From: Chthoniobacteraceae bacterium
GTDB taxonomy: Bacteria; Verrucomicrobiota; Verrucomicrobiia; Chthoniobacterales; Chthoniobacteraceae
Length of the DNA: 64,000 bases
NCBI GenBank assembly: GCA_947476045.1
Contig: CANJNZ010000001.1
Span: 62,001-126,000, forward strand
Direction: 5' to 3'
The notes under the pieces are model-generated. The model made no database searches. It was not told the DNA's origin and saw only the letters and a list, made by a program, of their open reading frames with translations. The translations under genes and the position numbers were made by a program. Shown here piece after piece: positions 19,123 through 30,137 of this stretch (position 1 is its first letter; each line of letters begins with the position of its first letter).

Positions 19123-20523
19123 GTGCGGTCCTTATCAAAAGACATGGCATCCTTTGGATCCAAATCTTCCTCAAGTGCTGTTTGTCGGTTTTTCAGCCGC
19201 TCAGGCGTTTTTGCGATTCTCATCGCTAGTTGCTTTCTCTGCCCGTGCACAAAAGCCCAGCAAGTTGACCAGATACTAGGGGTCGATATGGCCAGGGAAA
19301 ATGGAGTATTAAAAGTTCCCGTCCATATTAACGGTGTCATTTCACTAAAGTTCGTAATCGATAGCGGAGCATCTGAAGTTCAGATCTCAAAAGACGTATT
19401 TCTTACACTGATCCGTGCTGAGACAATCGGGGAACAGGATTTTCTCCCCGGCAAGACCTTTGTTCTCGCTGATGGAACAAAGGTGAAAAGCGACCGGTTT
19501 ATCTTACGTTCGATAAAAGTTGGTGAATCAACCTTTTCGAATATTGAGGCAAGTGTCGGTGGCTTGGATGCCGCGCTTCTTCTAGGGCAAAGCTTTTTGT
19601 CACGATTCAATGAGTGGAAAATCGACAACAAGAACCAAAAGCTAATTTTGACTGCACCGCAATCAGCCCATCTAAGCGTGCCTGCTTTACCGCCTGCCGT
19701 TCCAGCACCCGTGATCCCGGAGCCAAAAACAGACCCAGCCGATCCGAAATCACACCCGCCCTACCACACCCGCCTTTCGCTCAAGAAAGTCGTCAACAAA
19801 CCATTCCGCCTGCTCTTGATGTCCTATGACACCAACAAAGCTGGCAAGGTGGAAAGTGTGCAGGTCACCACCACAAACCGCAGTGGTATATTCTTTTCTG
19901 TTCCGCTCGGCGAACACATCCCCGACACACGCTTCCAGACAGTGTCCTTCGAGAAAAAAGAAGCGCCCGATGTTGATAATACAAAGAAAGACGTTTCCGA
20001 ACTCACCATCATCAATAAAGAAACAAAGGAAAAGCTTGTGCTTGTCCTCGGTGTCGTGCGCGACTCGCCCGAGATCTCGCCCGAGAGTTTCATCGTCCTC
20101 CAATATCTCTGGGTTGGGCCGGATGGGTGGAAAACGCCCGACATGAATTTAAAGAAAGGTGCTACATTCAAGCTTCTGCCTGAGCTTAAAACAACCTACA
20201 AGGTGACTGAAATCAAGGCACCTAATCCGAAAAATGGTCAGCTTGGCGAAGCGCAAATTCAGCTACCTAATGGGGAAACGATTACTTTGAGGGAAACGAT
20301 TGCTTTGCATTCCACCAAACCAGCGACGGCGGCTCCCGCTGCACCGAAGACCGTGATCACCATTACCAAATTGGTGACAGTGCAACTTCGATTCGGACGC
20401 GTGCCACTGACTCCCGGAACGCGTGTGCGCTTCATCGGAATTGAAGGGCCGAACGTGCGCGTGAATTTAAACGGCAACGAGATCGTCGTGCCATCTGCCG
20501 CAACCGATGTGGATGCTCCTTAG
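19123..20523 (+). CDS. Retropepsin-like aspartyl protease domain protein with C-terminal extension
   Basis: VPVHINGVISLKFVIDSGASEVQISKDVF...LLLGQSFLSRFNEWKIDNKNQKLIL, the clan AA retropepsin-like pattern. Confidence 0.82.
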   Translation: MRSLSKDMASFGSKSSSSAVCRFFSRSGVFAILIASCFLCPCTKAQQVDQILGVDMARENGVLKVPVHINGVISLKFVIDSGASEVQISKDVFLTLIRAETIGEQDFLPGKTFVLADGTKVKSDRFILRSIKVGESTFSNIEASVGGLDAALLLGQSFLSRFNEWKIDNKNQKLILTAPQSAHLSVPALPPAVPAPVIPEPKTDPADPKSHPPYHTRLSLKKVVNKPFRLLLMSYDTNKAGKVESVQVTTTNRSGIFFSVPLGEHIPDTRFQTVSFEKKEAPDVDNTKKDVSELTIINKETKEKLVLVLGVVRDSPEISPESFIVLQYLWVGPDGWKTPDMNLKKGATFKLLPELKTTYKVTEIKAPNPKNGQLGEAQIQLPNGETITLRETIALHSTKPATAAPAAPKTVITITKLVTVQLRFGRVPLTPGTRVRFIGIEGPNVRVNLNGNEIVVPSAATDVDAP

Positions 20524-20668
20524 CCATCAACTCGCCAACCTCAGCGCCGTGTGCCATTTCCACGTTGCCTCAACAAAATGATAGACAAGGGAAGATGAGA
20601 TTATTTCTAACTCAGTCGGGCGACGGGCCAGTGGCATCGTAGCGCAGAAAGCTAAGCAGATTTACCGA

Positions 20669-21922
20669 CTACTTCGCCCGCAAATCCACGCAGGCTGCTT
20701 CCTTGGTGCTGCGGATGAAGGCGAGGCCGTTGGCGACGACGGGGGTGGTCCAGCATTTGCCTTCGAGGACTTTGGCGCGGGCGAGTTCGGTATAGGCGTC
20801 GGGTTTGGCGGCGAAGGCGACGAGTTCACCGGCGTCGCTGAGTGCGAGCACGGTGCCGCCGGCGGTGAGGACGACGTGGCCGGGGCCGAAGCCGTCCTTT
20901 TCCCACTTCACCGTGCCATCGGGAAGCGTGGCGCATTTCACGGGGCCGGAGCCGTATTTTTTGAACTGGAACATGCCGTAGAGATTGCCGCCGAAGAGCA
21001 CGGGCGTGCTCCAGTGGTTGGCGATTTGTTTGTCGCCGGGGACGCGCATGACTTGCTCGGCTTTCCACTCGGTGCCGGTCTTGGTGATTTTAAACGCCGC
21101 CGCGCCGATGCCGTAGCCTGCGCTGCAATAGACGAGGTCGCCCGCGACGACGGGGCTGGCTGCGGTGCTGACGTTGTATTTGAAATCGGCGTGCCAGAGC
21201 TGGGCGAGCGTCTTCGGGTCGAGCGCGCAAAGGCCGCTCTGCATGAAAAAGATGATCTGTCGCTGGCCGAGGATGGTGGCCGCGACGGGCGTGGCGTGTG
21301 TCATTTGCTCGTCGCCGGATTTGGCGATCACGGCGCCGGTCTGGGGATTGATGGCGAGGAAGCTCTGGCCCGCTCCGCCGCCGGTGACGTAAAGCACGCC
21401 GCCTTCGAGCAGCGGGCTGGCGGCGTTGGACCAACTGATGTTGCGCCCGGCGTGTTCTTTCATGATGTCGCGCTTCCACACGGGCTTGCCGGTGGCGGCG
21501 TCGAAGGCGTGCAGCGCGAGGTCGCTGTGCATGGCGATGACGAGATTCCCCGCGACCGTGGGTGAACTGCGCGGGCCGTCGCCGCCTTTGTTTTCAGCAG
21601 TGCCCGAATCGCCGCCGCCGCCGTATTTCGCGGAGCCGAGTTCGGCGCTCCAAAGATCTTTGCCGGTCATCACATCGCGGGCGACGAGCACTTCATTCTG
21701 AGCGTGGCCTTCGATCGTGAAGCATTTGTTCCCCGCCACGGCGAATGAGCTAAAGCCGGTTCCGCCCTGCACTTTCCAAAGCACCTTGGGGCCGGCGTTC
21801 CATGTGGTGTTGATTTTGTCGGGCGTGCTGCCGTCGCCAGCGGGGCCGCGATATTGCGGCCAGTCGGCGGCGTGGAGCGATGCGGTGAGAGTGCAGATGG
21901 CGAGGAGTGTGTGGAGTTTCAT
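20669..21922 (-). CDS. PQQ-like beta-propeller protein
   Basis: MKLHTLLAICTLTASLHAADWPQYRGPAGDGSTPDKINTTWNAGPKVLWKV...; repeated propeller blades. Confidence 0.92.
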   Translation of the reverse strand: MKLHTLLAICTLTASLHAADWPQYRGPAGDGSTPDKINTTWNAGPKVLWKVQGGTGFSSFAVAGNKCFTIEGHAQNEVLVARDVMTGKDLWSAELGSAKYGGGGDSGTAENKGGDGPRSSPTVAGNLVIAMHSDLALHAFDAATGKPVWKRDIMKEHAGRNISWSNAASPLLEGGVLYVTGGGAGQSFLAINPQTGAVIAKSGDEQMTHATPVAATILGQRQIIFFMQSGLCALDPKTLAQLWHADFKYNVSTAASPVVAGDLVYCSAGYGIGAAAFKITKTGTEWKAEQVMRVPGDKQIANHWSTPVLFGGNLYGMFQFKKYGSGPVKCATLPDGTVKWEKDGFGPGHVVLTAGGTVLALSDAGELVAFAAKPDAYTELARAKVLEGKCWTTPVVANGLAFIRSTKEAACVDLRAK

Positions 21923-21964
21923 GAGGTGAATTTTGGAAGTGATGATGTGGTTGTGAATGAGAAA

Positions 21965-22234
21965 TTATTTCGCATCGCCGGGCCATGCGCCGACGGCTCC
22001 TTTGCCTGGCGATTTTTCGATGGGCTCGTTCGTCGGGTCGCTGAGCGAAAGCAGGATGCTCTTTGCGCGATCCGAGGAGCCGCGTGCGAGTTCCTTCAGC
22101 GCCTCGCGAAATGCGGCGAGCCGGAAGTCCGCTTCGCCGGTGCCCCGATCCATGCGGTCGAGGAACGCGCCGAGATCAATGAGCTTCGCGCGTGCGTCCA
22201 TGAAGTAGAGGTCGAGCAGTTCGTTGCGAGTCAT
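21965..22234 (-). CDS. Hypothetical protein
   Basis: MTRNELLDLYFMDARAKLIDLGAFLDRMDRGTGEADFRL...; compact ORF between annotated genes, internal Met chosen. Confidence 0.6.
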   Translation of the reverse strand: MTRNELLDLYFMDARAKLIDLGAFLDRMDRGTGEADFRLAAFREALKELARGSSDRAKSILLSLSDPTNEPIEKSPGKGAVGAWPGDAK

Positions 22235-22330
22235 GCGCGGAGGCTGGCGGATTTTGCGCCGGGACGCAAGAAGGGCGGCGCACTCATCGCACGCCGCCCC
22301 TCGAAATGTGCGCGTCACAGCGCGGTGGGA

Positions 22331-22747
22331 CTAGTCCTCCTTCTTGAATTTCTTATGGCCTTCTTTTTTGCTCTTGGTGAGTTTTTCCATCGCCTTGGTG
22401 GCTTCATCGGCCTTGCCGTCGGCGATTGCCGCGCGGAGTTCTTCGAGGGTCTTGAGCGACTCCTGCATCGCGGCTTTGTAGTCGGCCAGAAATTTTTCCT
22501 TATCCGCCGCAGGCACGTCCTTCGCCATCGCGGGTTCGAGCGTGAGCGCCTTTTCCATGGCGGCTTTCGCGTCGGCGAGCTTGGCGAGATTTACGTCCTT
22601 TTGAGCGGGGTCGGCAATCGCGCGGTTCACGGATTTGACGGCCTTGTTGACTTTGTCCATTTCCTTGCCGAGCGGCGTATCCTCTTCGGCGAAAACCGGA
22701 GTGGCTATGGCTGCAACGGCGAACACAGTGGCGAGTAGGTATTTCAT
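22331..22747 (-). CDS. Small secreted Ala/Lys-rich protein
   Basis: Signal peptide MKYLLATVFAVAAIATPVFA; helical A/K/E-rich remainder. Confidence 0.7.
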   Translation of the reverse strand: MKYLLATVFAVAAIATPVFAEEDTPLGKEMDKVNKAVKSVNRAIADPAQKDVNLAKLADAKAAMEKALTLEPAMAKDVPAADKEKFLADYKAAMQESLKTLEELRAAIADGKADEATKAMEKLTKSKKEGHKKFKKED

Positions 22748-23044
22748 TGTTTTTTTGTAGGTTTGTTTTCGATTCGCGCCCGCATTTGAGTAGACGCGTT
22801 GTCGTATTGATAGACGAGAAGGGCGGTATCTTAGTCAAAGTTTCTTTTTCCGGTGAAAAAAGACGCTGGGGCGTCGGCGGTCTCCCCGCCGCTCATTGAG
22901 CGGGCACATGGCCTGCTTAAGGTCAATGAACAATGGGGTTCATTACTCTAGTCAAAACCAGACGCCAGACGCCAGGCAGCAGGCGTGCAAGCGGAGCGTC
23001 GCGAGGCGCGCACGACTCTGTTTTGAACACGTGCGCGCCGCATC

Positions 23045-26000
23045 GTGCTGGCTACAGGTTTTCTGCTCGGCCTTGCGCCGAATCTTTATCCCGTCACCCG
23101 CACTTGGGACGGCGGCGGCGGCGATTCCAACATCACCACAGGGCTAAACTGGGTGGGAGATGTCGCCCCTGTGAGTGGAGACAGTTTATACTTCGCCGGC
23201 TCGCTCCGTCTCACTCCGCTACTCAATAGCAACCTCTCCGTCAGCCGGTTGACTTTCAACAGTGGCGCAGGCGCGTTCGTGTTGGGCGGGACTGGAATTT
23301 ACACAGTCAATAAGAACGGAATAACCAACAGCAGCACGAACACACAGACCATCGGGAATGCAATCGCGCTGAGCCGCAGCCAGTCTTGGAATGCAGCGAG
23401 TGGAGACTTGGTCATCACAGGTGCCGTCAATACATCGGGCAGGAAAATCACTTTCAACGGTGGCAAAAACTCCACGCTCACAAATGTGGTTTCGGGAACC
23501 GGCAACATCACACAAAGCGGTGTCGGTGCCCTCACGCTCAGCGGCTCCAACACCTACAGCGGAGGCACCTCGCTGAGCGCCGGGACACTCATCATCGGCA
23601 GCAACACCGCGCTGGGCACGGGAGCTTTGACCATCACCGCCGGAACGCTCGCCGCCAACGGCACTGCACGCACTTTGACAAACACGAATACCGTCAACGG
23701 GAGTTTCACTTTCAACAGTCCGTCGGACCTCACGCTTTCCGGCACAGCGGCACTCGGAGTCAACGCCACAGTCACCGTCAGCGGAGTTGGTGCGCTGACC
23801 TTCGGCGGGATCGTTAGCGGCAGCACGCGCATCCTGACCAAGGCGGGCACAGGCACGCTCGTGCTCAACAACGCAAACACTTACAGCGGCGGCACCGTGG
23901 TGAACGCCGGATCGCTCGTCATCGGAAATGCGCAGGCACTCGGGACTGGCACGGCCACTTTCGGCACAATGACGGTCAGCGCGACAGGCAGCGCGAAGTT
24001 TATCACCAACACTGTGCAACTCACGGGGAACACCACGTTTGGCGGCACGACCGACATGACGTTCAACACGGGAACAACCCTCACAGGTTCGCGGACTGTG
24101 ACCGTGAACAGCGCAAACGTAATCCTCAACGGCATCGTCAGCGGGACCGGATTCGCACTCAGTAAATCCGGCACGGGAACGCTTACACTCGGCGGCACTT
24201 CATCCAATACATTCAGCGGCGGGGCCAATGTGAACGATGGTGTTCTGCTGCTTTCCAAAAGCGCGACCATCAACGCCTTTTCCGGCTCACTCGTCATCGG
24301 TGATGGAAGTGGCGCATCACGTTCGGCCATTGCGCGGCTGAATCAAATCAATCAAATCCCCGACGCGAGCGGCGTGACTCTCGCCAGCGACGGGATGCTC
24401 GACCTGCAAACATTCACGGACACCGTCGCAAGTATCACCGCCAACGGCGGCGTCATCACCGGCACGGGAACCGGACGTCTCGACCTCGGCGGAAACATCA
24501 CCGTAAACGGCACCGGCTCGCTCGCCACTTTGATCGAAGCAGCGCTAGGGCTGAATGCGTCGCGCACCTTTCTCGTGAACGACAACTCTGTTTTGGGCGA
24601 TGCAGACCTCACCATCTCCGGACTCATTTCCAACGGCAGCGCAGTGAGTGGACTCACCAAATCCGGCCTCGGCACGCTCCTGCTCAGCGGAGCAAACACC
24701 TTCAGCGGTGGCACCACACTTCTCAACGGCACCGTGCTCATGGACTCTTCAACCATCGGCTCCATCACCAGCGGCCCGGTGGGAACAGGCACCGTCCTCC
24801 TCGGCGACACCGCCGGCACCAACAGCGCGGGATTGCTCTTCTCCACCTCCAGCGGACGCAGCATTTCGAATCCCATCACTGTTCGCGCTGGCAGCACGGG
24901 CAGTCGCACCCTTGGCGGTTTGAACACCTCGGGTTCGAACACGTTCAGTTCTCCCATCACGCTGAACACATCCGCCCTTCTCAGTGCCGCAACTGGCGGG
25001 CAGGTGCAGTTTACAGGTGTGCTTTCCGGCGGCGGCGGAGTGACGAAAACGGGGACGGGGACCGTCATTTTCACCAACGCAAACACACTCACCGGCGCAC
25101 TGGTTGTGCAGTCGGGAGCACTTAATCTCTCGGGTGTAAACGGACGCCTGACCGCCATCCCGTCGATCACGATAAAATCGGGGGCGTCGCTGACGCTGGA
25201 CAATACTTCTGGCGAAAATTTCACACGTATCCCGGTCGGCGCTCCAATCACGCTGAATGCGGGCGAAATCAAATTCATATCCAGCACAAACAACTCAAGC
25301 CAGCTGGCGGGCACCCTCAACGTGACGGGCGCTCCATCGGCTGTGACAGTCGTTCACAACGGCACGGCACTGCAAAGCACGGCACTGACATTCAGTTCGC
25401 TAGGAACCATCTCACCCGGAGCGAGTGCAAACTTTACCGGTATCGGCGGAGCACTCGGCGCCGGGCTTTACGGACCGCATGTTTTCATCACAGGCCAGGC
25501 CATTGGAATCATGGGTTCGTGGGCGCGCGTCGGCTCCGATTTTGCCGAATACACCGTGGATGGCGTCCATACCTTCAGCAACTACTACACGGGCAGCGAC
25601 GGCATCAACGTCAACAACACCACAAAATATGTCATTCTGGACAGCTTTTCACCGTCCGGTGCCTACACGCTGACAAGGGCCGGAACGACGACCGACGGCG
25701 GCTTGAAGACCACCGACATCGCGCTCGTGGATTTGGGGTCTGATTCAAGCCGCGCGCTCAATCTTTTCAGCGGAGGACTCATCAAGAGCGGTGCACCGGA
25801 TACAGTAATCAGCGGATTGGGAAGACTCACCGCCGGCGGCACTGTGACCACAACCTTGAGTGTCAGCGTCGAGGCCGCGCGGACGCTGACCATATCCGCT
25901 CCAATCATCAATAACGCGGGAGCCAATGGCATTTATGGCGACGCAGATGACGGGGTGGTTTCATTGCTCAAGAACGACGCAGGGCTGCTCATCCTATCGG

Positions 26001-28363
26001 GGACTAATACTTTCAGCGGGGACAGCTACCTCGCGGGCGGAACTCTTTCCGTGGGAGCGGACGCCAGTCTTGGCGCGACGACCAACTCCGTGCAATTCTC
26101 CGGCGGCACGCTGCAAACAACATCGTCCTTCACCGCCTCATCGGGGCGGCGTTTTGTCATCGGCACCGCGAATAACGGGACGTTGGATGTCGGCTCCGGG
26201 CTCTCGCTTACCATCGGCGGCGCTGCAGACCGGCTTGCAACCAGTGATACAAGCGGAGTCCTCTACAAGACAGGCGCAGGCAGTTTGATTCTCAACAACT
26301 CAAATCCAAATTTTACAGGAACACTCAGCATCTCGAATGGCAGCGTGGAATTGCGAAACGCCACATCACTGGGAAGCAACACAGCCATTACTCTCGCGGG
26401 TGGTTCGCTCCGTCTGCGCAACGATGCATCCACAACCTTTACAAGCCAGATCACGGTCACGGCAGACAGCACAATAGATGCGTCCCGCCTTACCGGCTCG
26501 TCTCCCGCAATCACCCTCACCGTTGGAAATATCTCCATCGGCAGCCAGACGCTGGGGCTGTCCGCAACCAACGGCGCCGACCTTTCCCTCGGCGGGGTAA
26601 CGCTCACGGACAATCCGGTTTTTAATGCGTCCGCTGGAAACACAACGGTCGGTGCAATCTCAGGCGGCTACGCCTTTACCAAAATCGGTGCCGGCACTCT
26701 CATTCTTAACGGCGTCGGCAGCTACAGCGGAAGCACGCTCGTCCAGAACGGCACTCTCGCGCTTGGAAATGCGGCGGGCATTTCCCCCGGTTCTGACACG
26801 ACCGTGGCGGCGGGTGCCATCCTCGACCTGCGCAACCTCAGCCCGACAATCGGCTCACTGGCGGGCGCTGGCGACGTGACACTTGGCTCGGGCACTCTCG
26901 CTGTTGGTGGCAACGACGGGACATCCACTTTCACCGGCACAATCTCGGGCAGCGGCGGACTTGTAAAATCGGGCACGGGGACGATGACTCTTGGCAGCGC
27001 AAATTCCTACACCGGCGCAACGACCATCAACAACGGCACATTAGTGACCACTGCTGCCGGCGCACTTCCAACGGCGTCGACCATGACAGTCGGCACGGAC
27101 GGCGTGTTAAATGTGGTGGGCGCAGATCAGACCGTCGCCTCTCTTGCGGGATCAGGCGAAATCCTGCTGGATGGCGCCACACTTTCCTTCGGAGGAAATG
27201 GATCTTCCACGAGCTACACAGGCATAATTTCCGGCACGGGAAATATCACAAAAACCGGCGCTGGAACATTCATTGTATCCGGACTAAACGACTACTCGGG
27301 ACAGACGACTGTATCCGGCGGAATACTACAGCTCGGCGCAGCAAACGCCCTCCCCTCCACCACCGCCGTCAGCCTCGCAGCGGGGACAACATTCGACATG
27401 GCAGGCTTCACACAAACGGTAGGCTCTCTCTCGGGCGCAGGCACGCTCTCACTCGGTGCGGGAACTCTCACCGTTGGCACCGACACGACGCTGTCGAGTT
27501 TGGTGACAGGAACAGGAACCCTCATCAAATCCGGCAATGGAGTGCTGACGCTGAGCGGCGCGAATACATTCTCAGGGGGAGTCACCATCCTGGGCGGCGC
27601 CATATCCGTGGATAATCAGTCCCGCCTTGGCACCAACACCACCATCAACCTCGACGGCGGCGCGCTCGCGGCAAATGCGGATCTGACCATCACGAAAACC
27701 CTCAGCCTCGGCGCTGGCGGAGGCGCGATAGATACCACGTCACACAACGTCACAATCTCCGGCTCGCTCAGCGGCTCCGCCACGACCCTCACCAAACAAG
27801 GCACCGGCACTCTCACCATCACCACGAATGACGCCTCCTTCTCCAATGAACTGAGCATTGATGAAGGCTTGGTGTTGGTAAATGGCACGCTCACTTCGAT
27901 GCCAGCCACCGTCAACGACGGAGGCACCCTCGGAGGCACGGGGACTGTGGGTGTCACAAATGTTCTCAGCGGTGGCACGCTCGCACCCGGCACAACGATA
28001 GGCCGCCTCAACACATCCTCGCTCAGCATGGCGACCGGCTCCATACTCTCGATTGATCTCGGCGGCACAGTCCCGGTCACCACCTACGATCAGGTGAAAA
28101 CCACCGGCACACTCACGCTGGGCGGCCTGCCATCAATCACACTCGCAGGCGGCTTCCTTCCCATCGTCGGCAATCGCTTTTACATCATGCTCAACGACGG
28201 CAGCGATTCCATCACCGGAACATTCGACTCGCTGCCAGAGGGCTCCACCTTTGTCTCAAGCGGCTATACCTTCGCCGTCAGCTACCTCGCCAATGGCGAC
28301 GGAGGCGCAAGCGGCAACGATGTCTCATTCACCGTCACCGCAATCCCCGAACCCGTCGTATGA
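23045..28363 (+). CDS. Autotransporter-associated beta-strand (PATR) repeat protein; PEP-CTERM tail interrupted by the stop
   Basis: 1772 aa; repeated LTLSGSNTYSGGTSLSAGTLIIG-type units; ends ...VTAIPEPVV*. GTG start, short signal-like N-terminus. Confidence 0.9.
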   Translation: MLATGFLLGLAPNLYPVTRTWDGGGGDSNITTGLNWVGDVAPVSGDSLYFAGSLRLTPLLNSNLSVSRLTFNSGAGAFVLGGTGIYTVNKNGITNSSTNTQTIGNAIALSRSQSWNAASGDLVITGAVNTSGRKITFNGGKNSTLTNVVSGTGNITQSGVGALTLSGSNTYSGGTSLSAGTLIIGSNTALGTGALTITAGTLAANGTARTLTNTNTVNGSFTFNSPSDLTLSGTAALGVNATVTVSGVGALTFGGIVSGSTRILTKAGTGTLVLNNANTYSGGTVVNAGSLVIGNAQALGTGTATFGTMTVSATGSAKFITNTVQLTGNTTFGGTTDMTFNTGTTLTGSRTVTVNSANVILNGIVSGTGFALSKSGTGTLTLGGTSSNTFSGGANVNDGVLLLSKSATINAFSGSLVIGDGSGASRSAIARLNQINQIPDASGVTLASDGMLDLQTFTDTVASITANGGVITGTGTGRLDLGGNITVNGTGSLATLIEAALGLNASRTFLVNDNSVLGDADLTISGLISNGSAVSGLTKSGLGTLLLSGANTFSGGTTLLNGTVLMDSSTIGSITSGPVGTGTVLLGDTAGTNSAGLLFSTSSGRSISNPITVRAGSTGSRTLGGLNTSGSNTFSSPITLNTSALLSAATGGQVQFTGVLSGGGGVTKTGTGTVIFTNANTLTGALVVQSGALNLSGVNGRLTAIPSITIKSGASLTLDNTSGENFTRIPVGAPITLNAGEIKFISSTNNSSQLAGTLNVTGAPSAVTVVHNGTALQSTALTFSSLGTISPGASANFTGIGGALGAGLYGPHVFITGQAIGIMGSWARVGSDFAEYTVDGVHTFSNYYTGSDGINVNNTTKYVILDSFSPSGAYTLTRAGTTTDGGLKTTDIALVDLGSDSSRALNLFSGGLIKSGAPDTVISGLGRLTAGGTVTTTLSVSVEAARTLTISAPIINNAGANGIYGDADDGVVSLLKNDAGLLILSGTNTFSGDSYLAGGTLSVGADASLGATTNSVQFSGGTLQTTSSFTASSGRRFVIGTANNGTLDVGSGLSLTIGGAADRLATSDTSGVLYKTGAGSLILNNSNPNFTGTLSISNGSVELRNATSLGSNTAITLAGGSLRLRNDASTTFTSQITVTADSTIDASRLTGSSPAITLTVGNISIGSQTLGLSATNGADLSLGGVTLTDNPVFNASAGNTTVGAISGGYAFTKIGAGTLILNGVGSYSGSTLVQNGTLALGNAAGISPGSDTTVAAGAILDLRNLSPTIGSLAGAGDVTLGSGTLAVGGNDGTSTFTGTISGSGGLVKSGTGTMTLGSANSYTGATTINNGTLVTTAAGALPTASTMTVGTDGVLNVVGADQTVASLAGSGEILLDGATLSFGGNGSSTSYTGIISGTGNITKTGAGTFIVSGLNDYSGQTTVSGGILQLGAANALPSTTAVSLAAGTTFDMAGFTQTVGSLSGAGTLSLGAGTLTVGTDTTLSSLVTGTGTLIKSGNGVLTLSGANTFSGGVTILGGAISVDNQSRLGTNTTINLDGGALAANADLTITKTLSLGAGGGAIDTTSHNVTISGSLSGSATTLTKQGTGTLTITTNDASFSNELSIDEGLVLVNGTLTSMPATVNDGGTLGGTGTVGVTNVLSGGTLAPGTTIGRLNTSSLSMATGSILSIDLGGTVPVTTYDQVKTTGTLTLGGLPSITLAGGFLPIVGNRFYIMLNDGSDSITGTFDSLPEGSTFVSSGYTFAVSYLANGDGGASGNDVSFTVTAIPEPVV

Positions 28364-28625
28364 ATCCAAATTTTCGCCGCCCTCTCACTGATTCTGGGCC
28401 GCCGTCGCTCCTCGCTGCGGCGCGCATCCTGACGCCGGCTGAAATGAACGGTTCTTCGTTCTAGAACTGCGGTATTTTTTTCAACACCACCCTTGGCAGG
28501 CCCTCACAAATACCGCGCGGGTATGTGGAATTTTCCGCCGATAAGACGCCAAGAAACGGTCAAAACTCGACGAGATACGATAAGCATCAAAGTCCGGAAG
28601 TGATAGCCTCCAAGCTGAAAACGTT

Positions 28626-30134
28626 ATGAACATCAAACACATCCTCTCCGCAGTCTCAGCACTCACTCTCACTTCAACTATTTTCGCAGCCGAGCCGCCA
28701 CCTGCATCGGCGGCACCATTGCCCGGGCCCGCAGCGAAGGGCACTGACCCGGAGATCATCGGGGAGGAAAAAGCCGTGCTCACTGCTGCCCCAAATGTTC
28801 CGCCACCCATCAAGCGCAAGCACGCGACGAAGGTCGTCGTGAATCTCGAAGTGCGTGAAGTGGTGAAGCGCATGGCGGATGGCGTGGAGTATTTGTTTTG
28901 GACGTTTGGCGGAGAGGTGCCCGGACTTTTCATCCGCGTTCGCGAGGGGGACATGGTGGAGTTTCACCTCGGAAATCATCCGAGTTCAAAAATGCCGCAC
29001 AACATTGACCTCCATGCGGTGACTGGCCCGGGCGGCGGCGCGGCCTCGTCATTCACGGCGCCGGGACACGAGTCGCAGTTTTCCTTCAAGGCGATCAATC
29101 CCAGTCTTTACGTGTATCACTGCGCGACCGCGCCAGTCGGGATGCACGTGGCAAACGGAATGTATGGGCTCATCCTCGTGGAGCCGAAGGAAGGGTTTCC
29201 GCCTGTGGACAAGGAATACTACGTGATGCAGGGCGACTTTTATACGAAGGGCAAATTCGGGGAGGAGGGCTTGCAGCCATTCGATCAGGAAAAGGCTGTG
29301 GATGAAAAACCAAGCTACGTAGTTTTCAACGGTTCCGTCGGAGCGCTCGTGGGCGACAAGGCGCTGAAAGCCAAAGTGGGCGAGCGCGTGCGGCTCTTCG
29401 TCGGGAATGGCGGGCCGAATCTCACATCGTCATTCCACGTCATCGGCGAGATTTTTGACCACGTTTATCAAGAGGGCGGCGTGCGCGCCTCGCAGGAGCA
29501 GGTGCAGACAACAGTCGTGCCGGCGGGCGGCTCTGCGATTGTGGATTTCCGGGTGGATGTGCCCGGCACGTTCATCCTCGTGGATCACGCGCTCTTCCGT
29601 GCGTTCAACAAAGGCGCTCTCGGAATGTTGAAAGTCGAAGGGCCGGCGAACCTGCTCATTTATTCCGGCAAGGAAGTGGACGCGACCTACCTCGGCGACT
29701 CGGCATTTGCCGGCGCGCAGGCGAAGGTGACGGAACTCGAATCGCAGATGAAAAAAGCCATCGCCGCCGACCCGAAGATCGCAGCGATGGGCAAGGAGAT
29801 CATCGTGGAGAAAGGCAAACGCATTTACTCGCAAACGTGCTTCGCGTGTCATCAGGCGGAAGGACAAGGCCTGCCGGGAGTGTTCCCGCCGCTCGCGAAG
29901 TCGGACTTCCTCATGGCGGACAAAGCGCGTGCCATTCGCGGGATTATCAAAGGCCAGACCGGCGAGATGACGGTGAACGGCGTGAAATACAACGGCGTGA
30001 TGCCGCCCGTGATGCTGAACGACGAACAAATCGCACAGGTCGTCACCTACGTGATGAACGCATGGGGCAACAGCGGAGACATCGTGACCGTGGAAGAGGT
30101 GAAGAAAATCCACGCTGAATCCGCGAATCAGTAA
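28626..30134 (+). CDS. nirK: Copper-containing nitrite reductase with C-terminal cytochrome c domain
   Basis: [60 protein letters not shown] copper-ligand motifs, plus C-terminal CFACHQ haem motif. Confidence 0.95.
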   Translation: MNIKHILSAVSALTLTSTIFAAEPPPASAAPLPGPAAKGTDPEIIGEEKAVLTAAPNVPPPIKRKHATKVVVNLEVREVVKRMADGVEYLFWTFGGEVPGLFIRVREGDMVEFHLGNHPSSKMPHNIDLHAVTGPGGGAASSFTAPGHESQFSFKAINPSLYVYHCATAPVGMHVANGMYGLILVEPKEGFPPVDKEYYVMQGDFYTKGKFGEEGLQPFDQEKAVDEKPSYVVFNGSVGALVGDKALKAKVGERVRLFVGNGGPNLTSSFHVIGEIFDHVYQEGGVRASQEQVQTTVVPAGGSAIVDFRVDVPGTFILVDHALFRAFNKGALGMLKVEGPANLLIYSGKEVDATYLGDSAFAGAQAKVTELESQMKKAIAADPKIAAMGKEIIVEKGKRIYSQTCFACHQAEGQGLPGVFPPLAKSDFLMADKARAIRGIIKGQTGEMTVNGVKYNGVMPPVMLNDEQIAQVVTYVMNAWGNSGDIVTVEEVKKIHAESANQ

Positions 30135-30137
30135 CCA

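Noticed and set aside
23219-28083. Multiple minus-strand Val/Pro/Ala-rich ORFs opposite the PATR protein
   Set aside because: They mirror the Thr/Gly/Ser repeat structure of the plus-strand gene; not independent genes.
28361-28363. Selenocysteine or reassigned TGA explanation for the PEP-CTERM stop
   Set aside because: Many other genes here end in TGA, so reassignment is untenable, and no SECIS-like hairpin was recognised. Mutation or error is simpler.
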